From Nitratidesulfovibrio sp. SRB-5 (GTDB lineage Bacteria; Desulfobacterota; Desulfovibrionia; Desulfovibrionales; Desulfovibrionaceae), in contig NZ_JAIOTY010000005.1 of the NCBI RefSeq assembly GCF_019931275.1, positions 16,079-80,078 on the forward strand: a stretch of DNA of 64,000 nucleotides, in the 5' to 3' direction. How positions within the stretch are numbered: position 1 is the first letter of the stretch; every line of letters begins with the position of its first letter. The notes beneath the pieces were generated by a model. It ran no database searches. It was not told the DNA's origin and worked only from the letters and a program-made list of their open reading frames with translations. A program made the position numbers and the translations under genes. Below are positions 53,518 to 62,522 of this stretch, piece by piece.

Positions 53518-53543
53518 AAGCGCGACGGTTATCCGCCGCGCTT
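53518..53543 (-). terminator. Rho-independent terminator of the proVWX operon
   Basis: AAGCGCGACGG (53518-53528) pairs 10 of 11 with CCGCCGCGCTT (53533-53543), loop TTAT. On the minus strand it ends in a T5 run, 27 bp after the proX stop. Confidence 0.85.
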
Positions 53544-53569
53544 CCATTTGTACCCTCTCTCCCTTCCCC

Positions 53570-54436
53570 CTACTGGCCCCGCCACTCCTTGACCAGTTCG
53601 GGGTGTTCCTTCATGAACCGCCGGGCGTTGCCCATGAGGTCGGCGCCCTTTTCCTGATTCCAGGCCATCAGCGTTTCCAGCTGGTTGGCGTCGGCATAGC
53701 GGAAGCGGTCGAGAAAGGCGTAGATCTCGGGCATGTCCTTGTCCAGGCCGTTGCGCACCACTGTATGAATGCGCTCCTCTTCGCCCAACACCTTCTTGGG
53801 ATCTTCCAGATAGTGCAGCTTCCAGCGGCCGAACATCCAGTGCGGCGACCAAGCGGTGACCACGATCCATTCCTTGCGGCGGATGGCGTCATCCAGCGCG
53901 GCGGTCATGGTGGCCCCGCTGCCCTCCACCAGGGTCAGCTTGTTCAGGCCGTATTCCTGCATGGCCTTTTCGGAAAGCTTCATCAGGCCGGAACCGGGGT
54001 CGATGCCGATGACCTTGCCCTTGAACTTGTCCGCATTGGCCTTCAGTTCCTCGATGGACTTCAGCGGCACGTAATCGGGCACGGCCCAGCCAAGGCGCGC
54101 CCCGCCCACCAGCGGGCCAAGATCCTTCACCTTGCCGTCCACCTTCTTCAGGTAGTCGCCGTGGGTCACGGGCAGCCATGCGGTGACCATGCCGTCCACG
54201 TCGCCCGTGGCCACGGCCATCCACATGGCAGCGGCGCTGACGGGCAGCACCTCCACCTTGCGGCCCAGCTTGTCCTCGATCACCGCCTTGGCCAGATGGG
54301 TACTGGCCGTGGCGCAATCCCATTCCACGTAGGCAAGGCGTACGGGCTTGCCGTCCGTTGCCATGGGCGCAGGGGCCGCAACGGCCTGCGTTGCCAGCAG
54401 CAGGACCGCCATGGTCATCAGCAGTATCTTCTTCAT
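53570..54436 (-). CDS. proX: Glycine betaine/proline ABC transporter, substrate-binding protein
   Basis: 288 residues. Signal peptide MKKILLMTMAVLLLATQAVA. Mature part: VRLAYVEWDCATASTHLAKA, VATGDVDGMVTAWLPVTHGD, IGIDPGSGLMKLSEKAM, and VVTAWSPHWMFGRWKLHYLE, with Trp residues as in the aromatic box of the OpuAC family. Periplasmic. GAGGAG lies before the start. Third gene of proV-proW-proX on the minus strand. Confidence 0.93.
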   Translation of the reverse strand: MKKILLMTMAVLLLATQAVAAPAPMATDGKPVRLAYVEWDCATASTHLAKAVIEDKLGRKVEVLPVSAAAMWMAVATGDVDGMVTAWLPVTHGDYLKKVDGKVKDLGPLVGGARLGWAVPDYVPLKSIEELKANADKFKGKVIGIDPGSGLMKLSEKAMQEYGLNKLTLVEGSGATMTAALDDAIRRKEWIVVTAWSPHWMFGRWKLHYLEDPKKVLGEEERIHTVVRNGLDKDMPEIYAFLDRFRYADANQLETLMAWNQEKGADLMGNARRFMKEHPELVKEWRGQ

Positions 54437-54501
54437 GTGGTGCTCCTCTGTTGGAGGTTATGCCGCGCACTGCGGCGATGTGATGCGGGGCCGGGCGGGG
54501 T

Positions 54502-55386
54502 CTAGCTCCCCACCCGCTTCCCCACATGTTGCAATATGCGGTCAAGGCAGATGGCCACGATGACGATGCCTATGCCCGCTTCGAAGCCGTTGCCCATTTC
54601 CAGCCGCTGGATGGCCTTCCACACTTCGCCGCCAAGGCCCCGCGCGCCGATCATGGCGGCAATGACCACCATGGACAGGGCCAGCATGACCGTCTGGTTC
54701 ACGCCCGCCAGCATGGTGGGCGCGGCCAGGGGCAGTTCCAGCTTCACCAGCCGCTGGAAGCGCCCTGTGCCGAAGGCCTCGGCGCATTCCACCAGCTCTG
54801 CGGGCACCTGCCGGATGCCGAGACACGTGAAGCGGATGGCGGGCGGCATGGCAAAGATCACCGTGGCGAACACGGCGGCCACCTTGCCAAGGCCAAAGAA
54901 GGGGATGGCGGGAATCAGGTAGACGAAGGCGGGCATGGTCTGCATCACGTCCAGCACGGGCATGACCACGGCGCGGGCCCGGTCGCTCATGGCGGCGGCA
55001 ATGCCCAGCGGAATGCCCACCAGCACCGCCAGCAGGGTGGCCACCAGCACCAGCGCAAGGGTGCTCATGGTGGCCTGCCACAGGCCCATGTTCCAGACCA
55101 GGGCCAGCCCGGCCACGGCAAATGCGCCAAGCCCCTTTTTGCGGGTAACCCGCCACGCCACCAGCCCCACGAAGGCGATGACCAGCGGCGGGGGCAGCGC
55201 GTCCAGCCCCGCCTCCAGCAGGTTCAGGCCGCTTTCGGTCACGGCGGAAAAGGCCCGCGTGGCCGGGGCCAGGTGGGTAACCAGAAAGTCGATGGCCGCT
55301 TCCAGCCACTGCCCGAGGGGAATGCGCGGAAAGGCGCCCGTCATGTTCAGCATGTTCGTCAGGCCCGTCATGTTCGTCACCTCCAT
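54502..55386 (-). CDS. proW: Glycine betaine/proline ABC transporter permease
   Basis: 294 residues, ProW/OpuAB family. Some six TM helices; the EAA-like loop is ECAEAFGTGRFQRLVKLELP, then LPLAAPTMLAGVNQTVMLALSMVVIAAMIG. The N-terminus has a short MTGLTNMLNMTG repeat. The start overlaps the proV stop. Confidence 0.94.
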   Translation of the reverse strand: MEVTNMTGLTNMLNMTGAFPRIPLGQWLEAAIDFLVTHLAPATRAFSAVTESGLNLLEAGLDALPPPLVIAFVGLVAWRVTRKKGLGAFAVAGLALVWNMGLWQATMSTLALVLVATLLAVLVGIPLGIAAAMSDRARAVVMPVLDVMQTMPAFVYLIPAIPFFGLGKVAAVFATVIFAMPPAIRFTCLGIRQVPAELVECAEAFGTGRFQRLVKLELPLAAPTMLAGVNQTVMLALSMVVIAAMIGARGLGGEVWKAIQRLEMGNGFEAGIGIVIVAICLDRILQHVGKRVGS

Positions 55387-56579
55387 CAGGCGTTCCCTCC
55401 CCGTTCGGCCAGCGCACCCAGCAGCAGCCCGCGCACGATGACCCCGGCCAGCCGCCCGCGCTCGTCGGTGACGGCCAGCGGGTGCGGCAGCCCGGCCATG
55501 AGGGGAATGAGTTCGGAGGCGGGAGTATCCGTAGATACCGTGCTGAAGTCGGTGCGCATGATGGCCGCAAGGTCGCGCTCGCCGCCCGCCAGGTGCTCGG
55601 CGATGTCGTCGGCGGTGACCAGCCCCACCAGCTTGTGGTTGCGGTCAAGCACGAACAGGGTGGCGATGGCGTGGTTGCGCATCTTGCGCAGGGCCGTGCG
55701 CGGGCCGTCCACGCCCAGCACCGCCACCGCCTCGGACCGCTTCATCACCGTGCCCGCCGTGAGCACGCGGGCAATGTCCACATCGGCCACGAAGCGGGCC
55801 ACGTAGTCGTCCGCCGGGCTGGTCAGGATGTCTTCCGGCGTGCCCACCTGCACCACGGCCCCGTCGCGCATGAGCACGATGCGGTCTCCGATCTTCAGCG
55901 CCTCGTCCAGGTCATGGCTGATGAACACGATGGTCTTGCGCACGTCGTCCTGAAGGCGCAGCAACTCGTCCTGCATGTCGCGCCGGATCAGGGGGTCCAG
56001 CGCGCTGAAGGCCTCGTCCATCAGCAGGATGTCCGGGTCCAGCGCAAGGGCGCGGGCCAGGCCCACGCGCTGCTGCATGCCGCCGGAAAGCTGGCCGGGC
56101 CGGGCCGCTTCCCACCCGGCCAGGCCCACGCGGGCCAGGGCCTCGGCCGCCTTGTCGCGCCGGGTGGCCTTGGTTGCCCCCATCACCTCCAGCCCGTATT
56201 CGGCGTTTTCAAGCACGGTGCGGTGCGGAAAAAGGGCAAAATTCTGAAACACCATGCCGAAGGTGCGCTGGCGCAGGGCGCGCAGTTCCTTCACCGAAAG
56301 GGTGGTCACGTCGGTGCCGTCGATGCGCACCGTGCCGTCGGTGGGTTCGATGAGCCGGTTCAGACAGCGCACCAGGGTGGATTTGCCGCTGCCGGAAAGG
56401 CCCATGACCACCACTATCTCGCCCTCGTCCACCTCGAAGGTGGCGCGGTTGACGCCCACGGCGTGCCTGGTGCGCTTGTATATCTCGTCCTTGGGCTTGC
56501 CGGCGCGGACCATGGTCAGCGCCTTTTCCGGCCCCGGGCCGAATATCTTGGTCAGGTCGCGGATTTCTATCTTCGCCAT
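55386..56579 (-). CDS. proV: Glycine betaine/proline ABC transporter ATP-binding protein with CBS domains
   Basis: 397 residues from ATG 56579 (AGGAGG upstream). Walker A MGLSGSGKSTLVRCLN, signature LSGGMQQRVGLARAL, Walker B LLMDEAFSALDP. Two CBS domains at about residues 275-390 (GTVMKRSEAVAVLGVDGPRT, FSTVSTDTPASELIPLMAGL), which sense ionic strength in OpuA-type systems. Energises uptake of compatible solutes during osmotic stress. First gene of the operon. Confidence 0.95.
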   Translation of the reverse strand: MAKIEIRDLTKIFGPGPEKALTMVRAGKPKDEIYKRTRHAVGVNRATFEVDEGEIVVVMGLSGSGKSTLVRCLNRLIEPTDGTVRIDGTDVTTLSVKELRALRQRTFGMVFQNFALFPHRTVLENAEYGLEVMGATKATRRDKAAEALARVGLAGWEAARPGQLSGGMQQRVGLARALALDPDILLMDEAFSALDPLIRRDMQDELLRLQDDVRKTIVFISHDLDEALKIGDRIVLMRDGAVVQVGTPEDILTSPADDYVARFVADVDIARVLTAGTVMKRSEAVAVLGVDGPRTALRKMRNHAIATLFVLDRNHKLVGLVTADDIAEHLAGGERDLAAIMRTDFSTVSTDTPASELIPLMAGLPHPLAVTDERGRLAGVIVRGLLLGALAERGGNA

Positions 56580-57463
56580 GTTGCCTCCTGTGCTGCTACG
56601 CGCCACGGGCGCCCGGCCCATGCAGGACCGGTAAACGCGCCGACAACGACCGCTCGGCCATACTGCCGCGCCCCCCCCCGGAAAAGGGACGAGACACGGA
56701 AGACCAGCGCGCGGAACGCATCATCGGCACACACCCGGCGAGGGCGCGCGTCGTGTTGTCATCATCATGCTGTCATGGAGATGCACGGGAGGAAGGACGG
56801 AACGGGATGCAGACTGGCTGGCACACGGTTGCGCCGCATGGTCATGACCGGCTTGCCGGGCAGGCCCACCCGCAGGGCAGGCCGAAGCTGGCCCGCAAAG
56901 GCTTCCCCGCGCTGCACGCGCAGTCTGCCCGGCCCGCAAGCAAGGCGGCCCGGATATGCGAACCGGTGCGGAACCCGGCGGAGCTGCTGAGCAACTGGCG
57001 CGGAACTGGCTGCGGCAATGACCACGCACGGCCATCATCCTGCCGGGCCGCAAGGGCACACCAGAGGATACACAGGCCGCGCACAACGACTGCATCCTGA
57101 ATATTGCGCACCGAAAAATCACGCTTTTTCGGTTGCACGCATCAGACCGAACTCATATGTGCACGGGCAGGCATTCCTTGGCCCTTGCCCGTACACTCAA
57201 CATCCTCCCGGACATCAAAGCATGCTGTTCATGATCGGCATAGATCAGCTTTTCATTCACGCAATGAATACAACCGATCACACCATTTTCACAATATAAG
57301 TCAAAAAACAGCCCATGTCCACCCGCAATGTATTTTCGTGACAATCCCTGACATCCCGGTACGTACGACCACGTGGACGCAACCTGTCGCAAGCGCACGC
57401 AAGACCGTTGCACCCGGACGGAAAACATGCCATCCATGGGGGCAGTACGCTGCGGAGGTAGAC
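56580..57463. other. Long intergenic region between divergent proV and the iron-sulfur protein gene
   Basis: 884 bp. No credible gene; open frames here lack ribosome-binding sites and family features. It has a hairpin CCGAAAAA/TTTTTCGG (57111-57118, 57125-57132). The stretch from about 57060 to 57400 is AT-richer than the rest of the window. The osmoregulated proV promoter should be here, but I could not pick it out. Confidence 0.55.
57111..57132. terminator. AT-rich palindromic hairpin
   Basis: CCGAAAAA-TCACGC-TTTTTCGG. It looks like a small bidirectional terminator, though no gene ends next to it. Confidence 0.4.
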
Positions 57464-58255
57464 ATGGCCATGGACAGTTTTTCCTTGCGACAAGCGGCGT
57501 TACGATGGGGGGCGAGCCTGTTCGGCGTGGCCGACCTGGACCGTCTGCGCACCCTGCCCACCCAGCCGGAAAACCTGCTGGACGGGTGGACCCGGGCCAT
57601 CAGCCTGGGGGTACGCCTAGCGGACCCGGTGCTGGACGACATCGTGGACGGCCCCACCCCGCTCTACGCCCACCATTACCGGGCCGTGAACACCCGACTG
57701 GACGATACCGCCCTGCGTCTGGCCCTGCTGATCCAGGAAGCGGGCGGACGCGCCCTGCCGCTGCCCGCCTCGCAGGCGCTGGATTCCGAGGCCTGCACCA
57801 GCATGATCTCGCACAAGGCGGTGGCCGTGGCCGCCGGGCTTGGCTGGCAGGGCAAGAGCCTGCTGACCATTTCGCCGCTGTACGGCCCGCGCATCCGCCT
57901 GTGCACGGTGCTCACCGATCTGCCCCTGCAACCGGGCCACCCGCTGATGAACCGCTGCGGCAACTGTACCCGCTGCGCCGATGCCTGCCCCGCCGGAGCC
58001 ATCAAGGGGACGGCGCTGCCCAACGAACCGGGCGCGCACTATCAAAGCCGCGACGAGGCCCTGCACTTCGAGCGCTGCCGCACCCTGTTGCAAGGGGACT
58101 TCGCCAAACGCCCGCTCATCGGGCATTCGGTATGCGGGGTGTGCGTCAAGGTGTGCCCGTGGGGTGCGCGGGGCAAGGGCGTGCTGCACGGGCGCGACGA
58201 CGTGCCCATGACCATGATGGACGACCAGTTCACCCTGTTTCCGCAGTCGTCCTGA
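57464..58255 (+). CDS. 4Fe-4S protein of the epoxyqueuosine reductase (QueG)-like family
   Basis: 263 residues from ATG 57464 (GGAGG upstream). WGASLFGVADLDRL and SLGVRLADPVLDDIVDGPTP at the N-terminus, AVAAGLGWQGKSLLTISPLY in the middle, and two clusters, CGNCTRCADACPAGAI and CGVCVKVCPWGARG. These match the QueG/reductive-dehalogenase-like family, but the protein is shorter than QueG (about 380) and lacks its C-terminal HEAT-like part. Many such proteins in anaerobes have unknown substrates. 71 bp before a rhodanese. Confidence 0.8.
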   Translation: MAMDSFSLRQAALRWGASLFGVADLDRLRTLPTQPENLLDGWTRAISLGVRLADPVLDDIVDGPTPLYAHHYRAVNTRLDDTALRLALLIQEAGGRALPLPASQALDSEACTSMISHKAVAVAAGLGWQGKSLLTISPLYGPRIRLCTVLTDLPLQPGHPLMNRCGNCTRCADACPAGAIKGTALPNEPGAHYQSRDEALHFERCRTLLQGDFAKRPLIGHSVCGVCVKVCPWGARGKGVLHGRDDVPMTMMDDQFTLFPQSS

Positions 58256-58326
58256 GCGCTTTGTTTCACCGACGCCCCGGCCCGGACCACGGGTCGTTTG
58301 CCCGCACCGCAGCCAAGGGAGGCCCC

Positions 58327-58884
58327 ATGGTCCGCTCCATCACCCCTCGCGAACTCGACGATGTCCTGTGCGGCGAAGAGCGCATGCTGCTGCTCGACGT
58401 GCGCAGACGGAGCGAACGCGACCTGCACCCGGAGGCCATTCCCGGTTCGCAGTGGCGCGACCCGGCCATGGCGGACACGTGGCTGCCCTCCATTCCCGAG
58501 GGCACCAGCGCCGTGGTGTATTGCGCGGGCGGGGGAGAGGCCAGCCGGGGCATCCAGTCGCGCCTGACGGCGCGCGGAGTGGCCGCGCGCTACCTTGAAG
58601 GCGGGCTGGCCGCCTGGCAACGGCAACACGGCGGCGAACACGGCGAGCAGGGCGGCCCCGCCGTACGGGCGGGGGAAGGCTGTGCCCATGCTCCGTTGCG
58701 CGGTGAACCCGGCGGGCACATTCCCGCTGGCGGCGAAAGCGGCCTGCACCGCCCGGCGGCCAACGGCCAACTGCCCATGGGCACCAGCGAGGCAGGCGGG
58801 CACGAACACGCGCGCGGGGGACGGCCCGGGGCGGTCGGCGGCGCGGCAGGCCGCAGCAGTGGCGAGGGCGGCGGAGTTCGCTGA
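58327..58884 (+). CDS. Rhodanese-like domain protein
   Basis: 185 residues from ATG 58327 (GGGAGG upstream). ITPRELDDVLCGEERMLLLD, VRRRSERDLHPEAIPGSQWR, and the active-site loop YCAGGGEASRG with C66. Single rhodanese domain (about residues 1-100), likely a sulfur carrier. The C-terminal 80 residues are Gly/His/Ala-rich and unstructured-looking. Same direction as the iron-sulfur protein before it. Confidence 0.88.
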   Translation: MVRSITPRELDDVLCGEERMLLLDVRRRSERDLHPEAIPGSQWRDPAMADTWLPSIPEGTSAVVYCAGGGEASRGIQSRLTARGVAARYLEGGLAAWQRQHGGEHGEQGGPAVRAGEGCAHAPLRGEPGGHIPAGGESGLHRPAANGQLPMGTSEAGGHEHARGGRPGAVGGAAGRSSGEGGGVR

Positions 58885-59172
58885 GGCCGCGCCGCCAAAG
58901 GGCGCCAGCAGCCCCCCTCCTTCGCAGCACCCGTCCGCAGCAACCTGATCAAACGACACCGTCAGTCTGGCGGCCCGCGATGCCGCAGTGCGCAGCGTTG
59001 CCCGCGTGCCTCCTATTCCGCACCACCGCACCAGCCCGGACCATGCCCCCCGTGCCCGTTTACCCCCACCCCGGCGCGTGCTATGCCCCTGCTTCGGCGC
59101 GGACATCCGCGCGCGGGGCCCTCCAACTGCCCGCGCGGCGTGCCCGCCCGCAGCCGCACATCCGGAGCCATC

Positions 59173-60870
59173 ATGAACACAGCCCGCCGCATCGCCGCGC
59201 GTTTTCGTCCGTCCCCTGTTTCGCAAATCTCCAACCGGCAGCGCTCCCCGCGCCGCGCGGCACACCTGGCGCTTGTCGCCCTGTTGGCGGCGGGCCTGCT
59301 GCTGGGCGGATGCAAGCCCCCCAAAAAGGGGACGGCGGGCCTGCCGGAACGCCCCACCTACATCCGCGAGGCCACGGACCAGGAAACTTCCGCGCCCGAT
59401 GCGGGCACGAGCGCCACGGGCACGACAGGCGCCACCAAGCCGGATACCGGCGCCGCCACGGCTGATGCCGTTGCCAACACCGCGCAGCCTGCCGTCCCCG
59501 ATCTTGTGGTCGCCCCTGACAGCATGGCCAGCAACCGCCAGCCCGAACCCGTGCCGCAACCGCAGAGCCGCGCTGCCGCCCCCGTGGGCGAACTGGTGGA
59601 GCTTTCCGACGGCACCAGCGTGGAAGCCCCCACTCGCCCGCAGGACCAGTTTGCCTTTGCCATGGCCCTGTTGCAGGGGGCCGACGGCCAGCCCGATCCG
59701 GCCCGGGCCGCAACGTGGCTGGAAAAGTCCGCCGATCAGGACTTCGGCCCCGCGCAGGACGTGCTGGCGCGCCTGTACCTGGACGGCACCGGCGTGCGCA
59801 AGGACGAGGCCAAGGCCTTTGCGCTGGCCATGTCCGCCGCCGAGCAGGACATCATCAACGCGCAGGCCCTGGTGGGCGTGTTGTACACTTATGGGCGCGG
59901 CACCCGGCGCGACTTCATGCAGGGCGAGAAATGGCTCTCGCTGGCGGCGGAGCGGGGCCACCCGCAAGCGTGCGACCTGCTGGCCGAATACCACCGCAAG
60001 GGGTTGGCCGGGCCGGAGAACCAGGAAGAAGCCTTTCGCTGGACGGAACGCGCCGCCGCCCTTGGGGTGGTGCGCGCACGCTTCTGGCTGGGCGTGCACT
60101 ACCGCTACGGCATGGGCACCCCGCGCGACGACGCCAAGGCCCTGCACCTGCTGCGCGAAGCCGCCGACGCGGGCAACCCCGACGCCATGGGGCTGGTGGC
60201 CGAAATGCTTTACCGGGGCCAGGGAAGCGAGCCGGACATGGCTGGCTCCGTGCGCTACTTCCAGATGGGCGCCAAGGCGGGCGACCTGCACTCGCTGCTC
60301 AACCTGGGCATCCTGCATCACGAGGGTACAGGCGTGCCCAAGGACTACCCGCGCAGCCTGCAACTGTTCGGCCAATGCGCCGAGGGCGGCCACCCGCGCT
60401 GCATGACCTTGCTGGGCAGCATGCTGGCGGAAGGGGAAGGAGCCGAGGCGGACATGGTCACCGCCCATTCCTGGCTGACCCGTGCCGTGCTGTTCGGCGA
60501 TGGCGACGCGGCTTCGGTGGCAGCCGAGGTGCAGCAACGCATGACGCCCGACCAGTTGGTGCATTCCAAGAACATGGCCGCGCAGTGGATGCAGGCCCAC
60601 CCGCAGTTCCAGCCCGGCGTGCCCGCGCAACTCGAACCGGAAGCATCCACGGCGGTTCCGCAGGCCGCGCGACAGGAAGCCTCGCAATCCGCACCGGGAG
60701 CAAGCGCCGACACCGGCACGACGGACATGACCGCCACACCGCAGGGCTCCTCCAACGCGACGGCCCCTGTTACCCAGACCGACAAGACCGGCAAGACGGG
60801 CACCACCACTGCGGCCCCGGCGAAGAAGAAAGGCACCAAGGCCGCCAAGGGCGCCCGCACCACCAACTGA
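59173..60870 (+). CDS. Sel1-repeat (TPR-like) lipoprotein
   Basis: 565 residues from ATG 59173. Lipoprotein signal ending LLLGGC after a charged N-region. Low-complexity linker to about residue 140. Then about seven Sel1 repeats (AATWLEKSADQDFGPAQDVL, LARLYLDGTGVRKDEAKAFA, YRYGMGTPRDDAKALHLLRE). The tail is Thr/Ala/Lys-rich (GTTTAAPAKKKGTKAAKGAR). Probably periplasmic, mediating protein contacts. Its stop is 34 bp before the MFS gene. Confidence 0.9.
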   Translation: MNTARRIAARFRPSPVSQISNRQRSPRRAAHLALVALLAAGLLLGGCKPPKKGTAGLPERPTYIREATDQETSAPDAGTSATGTTGATKPDTGAATADAVANTAQPAVPDLVVAPDSMASNRQPEPVPQPQSRAAAPVGELVELSDGTSVEAPTRPQDQFAFAMALLQGADGQPDPARAATWLEKSADQDFGPAQDVLARLYLDGTGVRKDEAKAFALAMSAAEQDIINAQALVGVLYTYGRGTRRDFMQGEKWLSLAAERGHPQACDLLAEYHRKGLAGPENQEEAFRWTERAAALGVVRARFWLGVHYRYGMGTPRDDAKALHLLREAADAGNPDAMGLVAEMLYRGQGSEPDMAGSVRYFQMGAKAGDLHSLLNLGILHHEGTGVPKDYPRSLQLFGQCAEGGHPRCMTLLGSMLAEGEGAEADMVTAHSWLTRAVLFGDGDAASVAAEVQQRMTPDQLVHSKNMAAQWMQAHPQFQPGVPAQLEPEASTAVPQAARQEASQSAPGASADTGTTDMTATPQGSSNATAPVTQTDKTGKTGTTTAAPAKKKGTKAAKGARTTN

Positions 60871-60904
60871 TACGCGCCGGGCACGACGACGCAACGGACG
60901 CAGC

Positions 60905-62170
60905 ATGCCTCCCTTTCCCGATCACCAGGATCCCCGCGCCACCGGTCCGTTGCGGGTATTCCGCCACCGCAACTATCGGTTGTTCTTCGCCGGACAGGCC
61001 ATTTCGCTGCCCGGCACCTGGATGCAGTCCATGGCCCAGTCGTGGCTGGTCTACCGGCTGAGCGAATCCAGCTTCGTTCTGGGGGCGCTGGGCTTTGCCG
61101 CGCAATTGCCGCTGTTCGTGCTGTCCGTGTTCGGCGGCGCGCTGGCTGACACGCGCGACAGGCGCGCCATACTGGTGGCCACGCAGGTGGCCTCCATGCT
61201 GCTGGCGCTGACTGCCGCCGCGCTGACCATGACCGACGTGGTGCAGGTGTGGCACGTATTCGTGCTGGCCACGGCGCTCGGCATCGTCAACGCCTTCGAC
61301 GTGCCCACGCGGCAGTCCTTCATCATGGACATGGTGGGGCGCGACGATCTGCCCACGGCCATCGGCCTCAACTCGTCCATGTTCAACGCGGCCCGTGTTG
61401 TCGGGCCAACCCTGGCGGGGCTGGTGGTGGCCGCCGCGGGCGAAGGGTGGTGCTTTCTGCTCAACGGCATCAGCTTTGTGCCCGTCATCGCTGGGCTGAT
61501 GATGATGCGCCTGCCCGTCCACGTGCCCCCGCCGCCCGGCCCTTCCACGTTGCAGCGCATCCGCGAGGGGCTGGGCTTTGCCGCGCGCCACAAGGGCATT
61601 CGCACCACCCTGCTGCTGGTGGGGGCCACCAGCCTCATCGCGGTGAACTATTCCGTGCTGATGCCTGTGGTGGCCGACAAGGTGCTGGGCGGCAACGCCA
61701 GGACACTGGGCCTGCTGCTGGGGGCCGCCGGGGCAGGTGCGCTGCTGGGCGCGCTGTGCCTTGCCCTGCGCCGCAGCAGCGACGGGCTGTCCCGATGGGC
61801 GCTGTACGGGGCTGTTGGACTGGGGGCCAGCCTGACGGTGTTCGCGCTGTGCCGCTCGGTGTGGACGGCGCTGGTGGCGCTGGTGCCCGTGGGCATGTGC
61901 ATGGTGGTGCTGATGGCATCGGCCAACACGCTGCTGCAAATCATGTCGCCCGACGCCTACCGGGGCCGGGTCATGGCCTTGTATTCCATGATGTTCCTGG
62001 GCATGGGACCGTTCGGCTCGCTGCTGGGGGGCAGCGTTGCCCATGCGCTGGGTCCGTCGCCCACGCTGCTGCTGTCCGGCATCGTCTGCCTGGGGAACGC
62101 GCTGTGGTTCGGCGTGTGGCTGCGGCGGCACGGCCCGTCGCTGGCTGGCGGGGGGCGCGAGGCAAGCTGA
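60905..62170 (+). CDS. MFS transporter, EntS/enterobactin-exporter-like family
   Basis: 421 residues, 12 predicted TM helices. FRHRNYRLFFAGQAISLPGT and WMQSMAQSWLVYRLSESSFV at the N-terminus, loop motif GALADTRDRRAILVATQVAS, and VPTRQSFIMDMVGRDDLPTA. This is the MFS_3 (EntS-like) signature. An exporter of unknown substrate. Confidence 0.9.
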   Translation: MPPFPDHQDPRATGPLRVFRHRNYRLFFAGQAISLPGTWMQSMAQSWLVYRLSESSFVLGALGFAAQLPLFVLSVFGGALADTRDRRAILVATQVASMLLALTAAALTMTDVVQVWHVFVLATALGIVNAFDVPTRQSFIMDMVGRDDLPTAIGLNSSMFNAARVVGPTLAGLVVAAAGEGWCFLLNGISFVPVIAGLMMMRLPVHVPPPPGPSTLQRIREGLGFAARHKGIRTTLLLVGATSLIAVNYSVLMPVVADKVLGGNARTLGLLLGAAGAGALLGALCLALRRSSDGLSRWALYGAVGLGASLTVFALCRSVWTALVALVPVGMCMVVLMASANTLLQIMSPDAYRGRVMALYSMMFLGMGPFGSLLGGSVAHALGPSPTLLLSGIVCLGNALWFGVWLRRHGPSLAGGGREAS

Positions 62171-62237
62171 GACCGTTCTTGCCATTCGGACGGGCCGCAC
62201 CGGGCGGGAGTAAACCGGACGGCAGTGTTCCTGCCAG

Positions 62238-62341
62238 GCGCACTCCGGACAAAAGCGTCCCGATCAAAAGCTCCCTGAAAAAAGCGTCCCGAGCAAAGGC
62301 GCACCGGCAAAGGCATCCGGACAAAAGCGTACCGAACAAAC
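62238..62341. repeat. Degenerate 14-15-bp tandem repeat (iteron-like)
   Basis: Seven units of the type GCGTCCCGATCAAAA: the units begin at 62238, 62255, 62270, 62284, 62299, 62313 and 62327. Each is a GCG/GCA/GCT-YCC core followed by CAAA or GAAA. Confidence 0.8.
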
Positions 62342-62453
62342 AAGTTTTGCTCAGAAACGTCCAAGCGCAGACGCCATGGCGCGGGCTTACCGGCAGCGAT
62401 GTCGCAGAGACCGGCCCGGCATATATTGTTGCACCGGTAATCTGGACACGAAC

Positions 62454-62501
62454 GGAAAACAGGGGAGAAGGCAGCCACGGCAGCCCTCTCCCCTGTTTTC
62501 C
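62454..62501. terminator. Strong terminator between MFS and IMPase genes
   Basis: A 19-bp stem (18 pairs): GGAAAACAGGGGAGAAGGC (62454-62472) with GCCCTCTCCCCTGTTTTCC (62483-62501). Ends in TTTT on the right. It lies 21 bp past the IMPase stop and can serve both strands. Confidence 0.85.
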
Positions 62502-62522
62502 GGTACATCGCAGGGTATCGTC

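Larger units (their letters stand above)
62171..62522. other. Intergenic region with degenerate repeats, between convergent MFS and IMPase genes
   Basis: 352 bp. No gene; see the repeat at 62238 and terminator at 62454. Confidence 0.65.

Noticed and set aside
56720..57122. Small overlapping frames between proV and the iron-sulfur protein gene
   Set aside because: No ribosome-binding site, Arg/Ala/Pro-rich random composition, none with motifs.
57291..57300. TATAAG as a -10 box for the iron-sulfur protein gene
   Set aside because: No acceptable -35 at 16-18 bp.
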